A program made the translations under genes and the position numbers. A stretch of 64,000 nucleotides of DNA, taken from assembly GCF_964204645.1 (NCBI RefSeq), contig NC_134031.1, positions 7,726,501 to 7,790,500 of the forward strand. The letters run 5' to 3'. This stretch comes from Tubulanus polymorphus (lineage: Eukaryota > Nemertea > Palaeonemertea > Tubulaniformes > Tubulanidae). The notes below the pieces were generated by a model, which saw only the letters and a list, made by a program, of their open reading frames with translations, was not told the origin of the DNA and did not search any database. Of the stretch, positions 56,852 through 64,000 are shown piece by piece. Positions within the stretch are counted from its first letter, which is position 1; each line of letters begins with the position of its first letter.

Positions 56852-57020
56852 TTAATTATTTATTTTTATCATATTCACTAACCCAAAAATAATAGCACTA
56901 ACAATTGTAATTAAAAATAAAATAATATGTTCAGCAGCAAAACTAAGAATATTTCCAGCAGAATTTAATACAAAACCAACAATTGGTGCTATAACTCCGG
57001 GTTAAGCGGCAGCAGATTTT
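56852..57020 (-). pseudogene. Small hydrophobic protein gene, virus-like element (main copy)
   Basis: Encodes APIVGFVLNSAGNILSFAAE followed by a strongly hydrophobic run (IILFLITIVSAIIFGLVN) and a short basic end. An in-frame stop interrupts its 5' part. It lies between the capsid-like gene and another small membrane ORF. A second, more decayed copy is at 51950-52110. Confidence 0.5.
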
Positions 57021-57054
57021 TAAGATAGTTCCCATATATATTTTGCTAATTTTT

Positions 57055-57249
57055 TTAAACCATCCTTAACTTTATCTTGTATGAATTATTATTTGGAGGT
57101 GGTTTATCCGGTTTATTGGGAGTTAGTGTAGATTTCAGTGAATTTGATATGGCTAAACATATTGTTGTGAATACCATAGTTACAGCTGTTAGAATTGAAA
57201 GAATTGTGATACCTTCTAATTCAAATAATAATTTTATTCTATCTTTCAA
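57055..57249 (-). CDS. Small membrane protein of the virus-like element
   Basis: 64 residues with one clear membrane segment (LSILTAVTMVFTTICLAI), a charged N-terminus and a Pro/Asn-rich tail (LTPNKPDKPPPNNN). Small membrane proteins of this kind are frequent in related elements, but I cannot assign a function. Confidence 0.45.
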   Translation of the reverse strand: MKDRIKLLFELEGITILSILTAVTMVFTTICLAISNSLKSTLTPNKPDKPPPNNNSYKIKLRMV

Positions 57250-57527
57250 TGATATTTCAGAATTTGGTTTATCAACAAATCTTTAAAAATAACTTTTAAT
57301 CTATTAATATTATAATATATAATTATATTAATATCATTAATATAATAATAATTTAATTTCTTCTTTCCGAAATTCTATGTTATATTCTAAATCATCTTTT
57401 TCTTTTTCTTAATATGCATTTCTTTTTTTTAAATTCAATTTCTTCAATAACTTTATTATCGCTATCTTATTTTAATTGTTCTATTTCTTTAATCTTATCA
57501 GTTCTATCTTTTTCTAAAGTTCTAATT

Positions 57528-58345
57528 TTAAAATCTCATACTTTTGTCATGCGCAAATTTATCAGCTATATTACTAATACTAATAATTTCTCTAATTGCT
57601 TTATCAGAAAATATATTTAAATCTTCTAATTGTTGATCTGTTACATCAAGTAATCCATTTGGTAAAATTTTTTCAATTGGAACTTTATTTGATTTAAGTT
57701 TACTAGTTTTGGAAGTTATATTCTGTTCAGAAGTTGTTTCTGTTTCTAAATTATCATTGATTGTTTCAAATAATCTATCAATTCTTTCTTTAAATACTCT
57801 TTTATTTTGATTTACTTCTTCTTGTGTTACATTTTCTATTTCATTACTTTTACTTATTCTTTTAATTCTAGATGGTTCTAAATTACTCAAAGTTGATTCT
57901 GCTAATATTTTATTTTGATTTTTATAAGTGATATTAATATGATAATCATCTTTCAAATGATAATAATATTCACCATCTAAAAATTGCAATTCTCTTGCTA
58001 AATATCTGGCACCTGTATCATTTATATTATACCCAGATTTTTCAAATATAGGTTTAGAATTATTTATATATTCATTATATTCTAAATATTCATTATATTC
58101 TAAATTCTGTCTTACTAAATCTGGATTTTCATTTTCAATGTTTATTCTTCGTCCAGCTCTTCTATCAAAATCGCCTGTTGATATTATATTATCATTAAAA
58201 TCACTATCTGCTAAATTATTATTATATATTCTGGCTCATTACCATCATTAAAACTTGTTTCATGAAAATCAGGCGGTTGTTCTTCAGTTATGCCAGGTTC
58301 ATCAAAAGTATCCATTCCAATATCTTCTCCACCTTCTACATCCAT
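57528..58345 (-). pseudogene. Unrecognised acidic protein of the virus-like element, frameshifted
   Basis: It starts at 58345 (MDVEGGEDIGMDTFDEPG) and changes frame near 58235. It continues through RRAGRRINIENENPD and the ORF at 57528-57989 (FLDGEYYYHLKDDYHINITY; EEVNQNKRVFKERIDRLFET) and ends near MRF. It is Glu/Asn-rich with a predicted coiled-coil-like middle. Possibly a minor virion protein; no family recognised. Confidence 0.45.
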
Positions 58346-58598
58346 TTATATAATAAAAAAGATAAAATTTAAAATATAATATTCCCCCTATTACAATTCC
58401 TATACAAGTTATAGCTAATTTAGTATTTTCATGTGTTTTATTATCAATATCACTTCTAATTATTTCATGCTGAATATTATCAGTTTTTATATTTTCTGAT
58501 GTATTGTAATCTTTTATTTTAGAATCATTATTTAATTTAATATTCTTAGTTTTAGTTTCAGTTGATTGAATATGTTTTTTAATTTTTTCACCTTCCAT
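58302..58598 (-). CDS. Small type-II-like membrane protein of the virus-like element
   Basis: 98 residues: a Lys/Asn-rich hydrophilic N-terminal two-thirds, then one membrane segment (LAITCIGIVIGGILYFKFYL) near the C-terminus. Its end overlaps the start of the next gene (58345) and its start overlaps the previous ORF (58588-59064), a compact viral-type arrangement. Function unknown. Confidence 0.5.
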   Translation of the reverse strand: MEGEKIKKHIQSTETKTKNIKLNNDSKIKDYNTSENIKTDNIQHEIIRSDIDNKTHENTKLAITCIGIVIGGILYFKFYLFYYINGCRRWRRYWNGYF

Positions 58599-59064
58599 TA
58601 ATTTTGGAGCAGTAATTATCTTTTTTATTTATATCATTTAATCCAAATGAATTATGTATTGTTGCAGTTTTAATTAGATTATTAAAACCAATTATATTCC
58701 CCATTTTTAATATTAAATCATCAGAAATAATTAATAAATTAGGACCTATACAATAATTTAATCTTACATAAGATTTATCTAAATAATTTTGATATCTTAC
58801 TATATTGTCTGGAATTGATCTATTTTTATCATTATGAATTGAATCTTCAAATAATTGTTTTTGTGTATCAAATGATGTATTTAAATTTCCAATTATAGGG
58901 GAGCTTGTTTCAACCTGTGATCCTAACATACAAATCAAATATATTTTAATAGATTGATTTATTCGTTGTATACCTATTTTTGTAAAACCTTCACTATTTT
59001 CTATAATAAAATAAACCCAACCATTATTATTTTCTTGTTTTAAATTATCATAAAATTTCGGCAA
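58588..59064 (-). CDS. Hypothetical protein of the virus-like element
   Basis: 158 residues from MPKFYDNLKQENNNGWVYFI. The mixed alpha/beta composition includes SEGFTKIGIQRINQ and NYCIGPNLLIISDDLILKMG. No motif that I recognise. It is the second gene from the right-hand (5') side of the element. Confidence 0.45.
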   Translation of the reverse strand: MPKFYDNLKQENNNGWVYFIIENSEGFTKIGIQRINQSIKIYLICMLGSQVETSSPIIGNLNTSFDTQKQLFEDSIHNDKNRSIPDNIVRYQNYLDKSYVRLNYCIGPNLLIISDDLILKMGNIIGFNNLIKTATIHNSFGLNDINKKDNYCSKINGR

Positions 59065-59092
59065 TTTATTTAAATTTAATTTTTTTAAACTA

Positions 59093-59515
59093 AATCAATA
59101 TTTTCTATTTTACCATAACCTAATTTATTATTATACATATTATAAAAACTATAATATGGTATGGGAAGTGTGCAATGTTGTAAAATATTTTCAGGACAAG
59201 GAATTGATCTTATTATTCCAATTTTTGTTCGAAAATCAGAATTATTTATATTTATATTAAATTCATCACGAACTTTATAAAACTTTGATAAATCAATATT
59301 ATTATCTAATTCTTTAAAATATCTAGATCCTGGTAAAGGACATTCTAATTCATTTAATATAAATCTAATTTGATAATAAGTATGAAATCGAAAAAAACTT
59401 TAATTTATATTTTGAATTATTTGAATGATCGTTCCAACTATTTCCACATCCTGTTGTTGCACAATAAACTGCAAAATTTAATTGGTTCTGCCAATACTTC
59501 ATTTTGATAACCATT
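59093..59515 (-). pseudogene. Broken first gene of the virus-like element
   Basis: Coding traces in at least two frames: a Cys-containing start with CGNSWNDHSNNSKYK near 59440, then NELECPLPGSRYFKELDN and IIRSIPCPENILQHCTLPIP, ending at a stop near 59090. The frame changes near 59400. Cys-rich words might bind metal. Function not recognised. Confidence 0.4.
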
Positions 59516-59520
59516 GCTTT

Positions 59521-61789
59521 TCATCTTTCAATTTTTTTTTAATTATTGAAGTATTTTGTTGATAATTGCTGTGAAATCAAATTTGGGGGGATTTTTTTTT
59601 TATTTGGTTGGTAAATTTCGTTTGATTTTCTGATTGAGTGTCCCTTAGAGACCCACCACGGGTTTGATTTTGAAATCGGAAATCGAAGTACAGATATAGT
59701 TGTGTGACCGGCGGTCGAGTTTACATATTTTTTTGTTTAAATCGAAGTACATGATTGGGAAATTCGGTTCCGGTTCATTCAAACAATCTTCCAACCAGTC
59801 TGAACCGGCAAGCGACTGATTGGGGTGAATTTTTCTGGCTGCCTAATTTAATACATCGAAATTTTGGAAATAGTTATATTACAAGGTTGAAGATCATTTG
59901 TCCATTTTTATATTTTTTTGGTCGGTTTCTGTGTGTAAACAGTCCGATAATCTAGTTTTTTTTCTGGTAGATATTGATATAGAAAGTCCTCTAAGTTGAT
60001 TGTCCCGCGTGTTGACTAGATAGAAAGGAAGCACATTTCAAAACGCAAATTTTCCAGATGAGAGTAGGGTCCTTTGGTATCCGAAGTGTAGTTTATGACA
60101 TCGACGGTGCAGCTCCGATGAGGATGGGTTTCTCCGTCAAGGGGTGCGCGATCGGTACTTCACATCTGGTGCTGAGTTTGCCTAAAAGTAAAAGTTTTTA
60201 CACGGAGAGCAGTTTTGTGTTTCTTATATACAGTGCATGGTTAGGTCTGTGGGTGCGTCGCAATCGAAGGGACAGTACTATGTGCATTGATAGACCGTCA
60301 GTAAGAAAGGCGGCACAGGCACGTGAATATTGAATACATATTTGTACACTAACGTATATACAGTCTTGATCGGGTTTTATTTACAGTCACAATTATGTTT
60401 TTGGTATTTTTCAATGAGACCGACGTCAAGAGGCAACTTTCCAGTCATCATTGCGCGCAGATAGACTGAGCTTGCTATCCTGAAGCCAAAAAAGGAGGCA
60501 GCTTTCCAGCTATCGCGGCAATTAGACCGAGTTACAGTCAAAACATCAGAAACAGTAAACTAATGAACACGTGGTGATATAAAACAAAAGTGGTCAGACA
60601 GTTCTATGCGTATTGATAGACCGTCATCCCGGTTCGATCTAAATCAGAACATACCTCAAGTGTCAAAGTCGGGTATGTAGGTGTATGGCGTTGGGTTTAA
60701 TTAATAGACATCGACTCTGTCGAAAATATTGTGTGTATTTATGTTAGCAAATGGGCCCAAACGAACAAATACAACTTGAACTCATTTGTATTTTGTTCAT
60801 GCTGATGATAATGATTCTTGCCATGGATTTCGAGAATTATATTTTCATTTACTTTTAGATTCTTAATTCGTAGCGCTTAATTAGTACCGGTATCACGTAA
60901 TTGAACAATAACTTCCCGGCATGGCGTTTCGTTGCTATTTGCTAAAGCTTATTCTAGAACGCTTCGCAGCCACGGAAGAAAAAGCCACGGAAGTTAGGAA
61001 TGATCCAAGGTCTGACATCTAAACTTAGGCTTGCGGTTAGTCCTTGCGGTTTCCATCCTGGATATTTATAAAAATAGTTGAATAGTTGAAGTGCCCTCGA
61101 AAATTGGGGGGAAGGTGTACGAAGGAATTATCCGACATCTGGCAATCAAAATAGACCTAAGCTACTAGAATGGTATTTGACAAATGATTAGAACGCCGAA
61201 AACCATATCCTGTACTTTTTATTTTTTTCTCTAAAATTTTTCAGTGGAAACTTTTCTTGAATAAAAATAAAAAAAGGCCGGCCTGATGGAAATATGTCAA
61301 ATTTCATACTTTTTTTGTGGAAAGAATAAAAATGAAATGCTGCCTGCCGGGTCACTTTTCGTCATACAGTTTCCCTTAATAAATGAGAAACAAGGTATAA
61401 TTTGTTTGGCCTCAGACGGGAAAGGGTTAATTGATCTTTCTGAAATGGACGTTGTGATTTGAAAATTCTCGGAGTCATCCCACGTGCCACTGTAGTTCCT
61501 CTTTCTTCCAGAAGGGTGGGCAGCGATCGCTGATTCTGGCTAGCGCTCTGGACATCTCCTTTTCAGGGTAGGTTGCGCTGATGCGATTTAATTTTCTATC
61601 GTCTATTTTTGATGCATTTTAAACTGTTTTTGAGAATTGCAACATATCTTCTACATTGAATGGGGCTGAATCATAGAAAAAATACACCATTAAGTTCAAC
61701 TTGAATTGATTGTTCCTCGTGCAACTGAATCATCAATCCACTAAAAAAAGTAAAATAAAACACGATCACTGTTTCAGTGTTTGCAATGC
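59521..61789. other. Non-coding stretch right of the virus-like element
   Basis: Base composition returns to the local average at about 59600. I see no gene. Two imperfect repeats occur: 'tattgatagaccgtca' at about 60287 and 60613, and '.ggcaactttccag'/'.ggcagctttccag' at about 60430 and 60500. They suggest an old tandem or terminal duplication. The frame at 60058-60333 has no motif. Confidence 0.5.
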
Positions 61790-63091
61790 CACAGGCACTT
61801 GAATATGGGCTTTGACCTTGTTGGTGTGTTAAAAATGATAAACTTAATCGTAATCTACGATAAAAACACCAACGGGGTTGCCATCTTAATTATCCATGAT
61901 GCAACTGTTGGCATTCCTTTACTTTCGCACCGCACTATGTTCCACTCTGTCTACGTCCTTCAAACTTATGTCACTGGTGTATTTTTGTATGGGGAATCTT
62001 ATGGTGTAGTCCGTTTTTTAATATCTCTCAACAGAAAATAAAATTCGCTTTTTTATAAAATTTTCTTCCTCCAGTTTTTACGTGCTGCAAATGGTCGCCA
62101 TGTTGGGAATCAGTAAAAGTCGGACTATGGCCTCCGGTCTTACTAACTACCGACAGAGATGCCCAGGATCCCAGTAGCCGCCCGTGTGACTTTCCCATAT
62201 CAAAAAGAAAAACAACCTATTTAAGGAAAATTGTAAATTTATTTTTAGGATTTTATGAACAACGTTACACATTTACAAACATTATTTGTTAGATGTTGAA
62301 TACTTGAAATATTTTTCATACTTTTCTGTATCAATAAAATCAATTGAAATGAATTGATCCTATTACGACTTTTTAACACAACCAAAAAATAATTGCTGAC
62401 GAGATGACCATCACCTGTGAAAAAAAAGCGAATTTTATTTTCTGTTGGAGATATTAAAAAACGGACTTCACCATAAGATTCCTCATACAAAAATACAACA
62501 GTGACATAAGTTTGAAGGACGTAGACAGAGTGGAACATAGTGCGGTGCGAAAGTAAAGGAATGCCCAACTGTTTTACCCGATGCCATGATCCAAAGCGCA
62601 TCCTTTGTCTAACTATACTATACAGAAAGGCTGGAAACGCTCCTATCTCCGTAATGCTTAAATCTACCTGCAAATATAGGGACAGATGACGTCACGGCAA
62701 TCCTGAAGAGGCATCGCAAATTTTCAAAAATCAATTTTGTTGCCAGTCAAAATCTTTAATGGAGCTAAAACAGTGTCAATGTTTCCAAAAAAATCATCTA
62801 CAATTGAAATTATGGGCGCTCCTTATATTTCAGGATTAAAATTGACACTAAGGACGTACTTTGGCAATCATCGGCAGTGTTCGGCTGTCCCGATAATTGC
62901 GGGTAGATTTAAGCATAACGGAGATAGGATCGTTTACAGCCTTTCTGTATAGTATAGTTAAACGACGGGCGCGCCTTGCATCATGGGTAAAATATTATAA
63001 AACATGGCGGATTATCGAAGTAGGAACAACGTATGGCTGGTGAATTATTAAATATTTATCCATTATTAAAGCCCATATTCAAGTGCCGGTG
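61790..63091. mobile_element. Complete DNA transposon (CACAGGCACTT termini), 7-bp target duplication
   Basis: It starts CACAGGCACTTGAATATGGG and ends CCCATATTCAAGTGCCGGTG, near-perfect inverted repeats. It is flanked by GCAATGC on both sides (61783-61789, 63092-63098). The 7-bp duplication is seen independently in the split copy (GTTCCAT), so it is a property of the family; P-type elements can give 7-8 bp, but I cannot assign the superfamily. It contains no transposase and hosts a second element at 61910-62565. Confidence 0.85.
61910..62565. mobile_element. Nested long-TIR element (GGCATTCCTTTACTTTCG), 8-bp target duplication
   Basis: A 656-bp insert flanked by CAACTGTT on both sides (61902-61909 and 62566-62573). 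Its inverted arms exceed 130 bp: GGCATTCCTTTACTTTCGCA at the left is mirrored at the right. The related element at 43279 carries the corresponding empty site with one CAACTGTT near 43412, which proves the insertion. An 8-bp duplication fits hAT or a similar superfamily. The frames read in its two arms are mirror images, not genes. Confidence 0.88.
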
Positions 63092-63147
63092 GCAATGCGT
63101 AGCGTAGTTTATTCTTCTTTAAATGAAACGTCACGATTGACTGCAAG

Positions 63148-63885
63148 CACAGGGGTTTGGCGATGGGTTTGGATTTTATTTCGGGGTTGTTGATAATCTC
63201 TCGAGAATGGCGCTTAATATGAACTGCGAATAAATTCAAAATATCACGGAAATATCTTGTGTTTGTATTGTTTATTTATCCGCTTTAAAGTTCCGATAAA
63301 AAATCATTATCACACGGTCGTGACGCTATATATAAAATCACAAGGGATGCAACGCCAATTTTCAGCCAGAAAGTAGGGACATTCACGTGACAGTCTGATG
63401 ATGTCATCACATTTAAAACTTCAACATGAAAAGTTAACATATTCACTGACCGATATCAATTGTCAGATTATGATTCATATGAAGTTAATAGCTTATAAAG
63501 AATAAATTATGATCAAATTTATAATTCATAGACAAAAAATGCATTTGAATGTAAGTTATCTCAAATATTTTTCGTATCATAGTTTCCATCTTAGATGCTT
63601 CAGGTTCACGTCAGTCAAATAAGAAGTGTTAAGTCACGTGGCTGTCCCAACTTTCTGGCTGGCGCGACTTGAAGGCGTTTCATCCCTTGTGATTTTATAT
63701 AGTAAAGCGTTGCGACAATGATGACCAATTGTTTATCGGAACTTTATAGCAGATAAATAAACAATATAAACACAAGGTATTTTCCGTGATATTTTGGATT
63801 TATTCGCAGTTCATATTTAGCGCCATTCTCACGAGATTATCAACTACCCCAAAATAAAATCCAAGCCCATCGCCAAACCCCTGTG
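63148..63885. mobile_element. Long-palindrome transposon (CACAGGGGTTTGGCG termini)
   Basis: A 738-bp element. The left arm (63148 to about 63400) is the inverse of the right arm (about 63635-63885) over some 250 bases with scattered differences, around a spacer of about 230 bases. Ends are CACAGGGG / CCCCTGTG. Flanks ACTGCAAG (63140-63147) and ACCGCAAG (63886-63893) form an 8-bp duplication with one mismatch. It has no protein coding and is a fold-back-type MITE. Confidence 0.85.
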
Positions 63886-63893
63886 ACCGCAAG

Positions 63894-64000
63894 TCAAACA
63901 AAATAAAGCATTTACTAAAAATTGCATATCAAACATATTCAAAAACTGACAAACAGGTGCTGCCATCTATGGATATCATAAGGCACTAAAATCAAAGTCT
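63894..64000. other. Window end, nothing recognised
   Basis: Short A+T-rich sequence after the last transposon; no feature seen. Confidence 0.6.

Larger units (their letters stand above)
51920..59520 (-). mobile_element. Degenerate virus-derived element (Polinton/adintovirus-like), no polB found
   Basis: An abruptly A+T-rich block in which almost all ORFs lie on -. They include a retroviral-type integrase with chromodomain, an A32/FtsK-type packaging ATPase, a probable capsid protein and small membrane proteins. This is the morphogenesis-plus-integrase set of Polinton/Maverick and adintovirus-like elements. No protein-primed DNA polymerase B and no adenovirus-type protease could be found, and several genes carry frameshifts, so this is an old, incomplete copy. 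Borders are set by the base composition change and by interruption of the Gypsy RNase H on the left. Terminal inverted repeats were not identified. Confidence 0.75.

Noticed and set aside
51920-59520. CRISPR-like or bacterial contamination because of A+T-rich compact ORFs
   Set aside because: Gene content (chromodomain integrase, A32 ATPase) is that of eukaryotic virus-like elements, and there are no bacterial genes or spaced repeats.
61440-61575. Pyrimidine-rich start (ttcctctttcttccag) followed by a gtaggt, resembling a TOP-type first exon
   Set aside because: No coding exon follows before the window is filled by transposons; too weak to call a promoter.

Overview
This is a window of animal nuclear DNA, from a repeat-rich invertebrate genome. 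I infer a marine lophotrochozoan, perhaps a mollusc, from the repeat types (DIRS, Gypsy, hAT, and Helitron-like elements with tandem ~154-bp cores) and from the intron-rich host genes; I cannot name the species. Two host genes can be read and they converge. At the left, on +, lies the last coding exon of a GPSM1/GPSM2 (AGS3/LGN/Pins)-type gene with GoLoco motifs (13525-13725). On -, a complete ten-exon gene runs from about 44.45 kb down to 19.85 kb and encodes TFIIIC subunit 5 (gtf3c5). All its splice junctions keep phase, and the joined reading frame gives about 519 residues, which as I recall is the length of the human protein. || Layout. 1-13.5 kb: no recognisable coding exon, some MITEs, a purine tract, and a tRNA-derived SINE nested in another repeat. 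13.5-19.7 kb: the GPSM 3' end, then intergenic sequence with a GC-rich Harbinger-type MITE. 19.7-44.5 kb: gtf3c5, with introns packed with mobile DNA. Intron 7 holds a ~9.4-kb DIRS retrotransposon that lies only about three bases upstream of the exon 8 acceptor AG and has itself been invaded by a hAT element. Other introns hold repeated copies of a Helitron-like family and several MITE families. 44.9-50.2 kb: a decayed Gypsy element on -, with a zinc-finger/charged third ORF, whose protease-RT linker contains a second copy of gtf3c5 exon 1. 50.2-51.9 kb: a second Gypsy fragment on + split by a compound microsatellite. 51.9-59.5 kb: a very A+T-rich, degenerate virus-derived element of the Polinton/adintovirus kind. 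It carries a retroviral-type integrase with chromodomain, an A32/FtsK-type packaging ATPase, a probable major capsid protein and several small membrane proteins, but no DNA polymerase B that I can find. 59.5-64 kb: non-coding sequence with three DNA transposons, two of them nested, all with readable target-site duplications. || The most unusual points are: (i) duplication of the gtf3c5 first coding exon into a Gypsy element, with a MITE whose two ends and matching 7-bp target duplications are now split between the two loci; (ii) a DIRS insertion that appears to have replaced the branch-point/pyrimidine region of a conserved host splice acceptor; (iii) the polB-less virus-like element with an internally duplicated small membrane gene and paired iteron-like repeats. 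All identifications come from reading motifs by eye. No database search was run.
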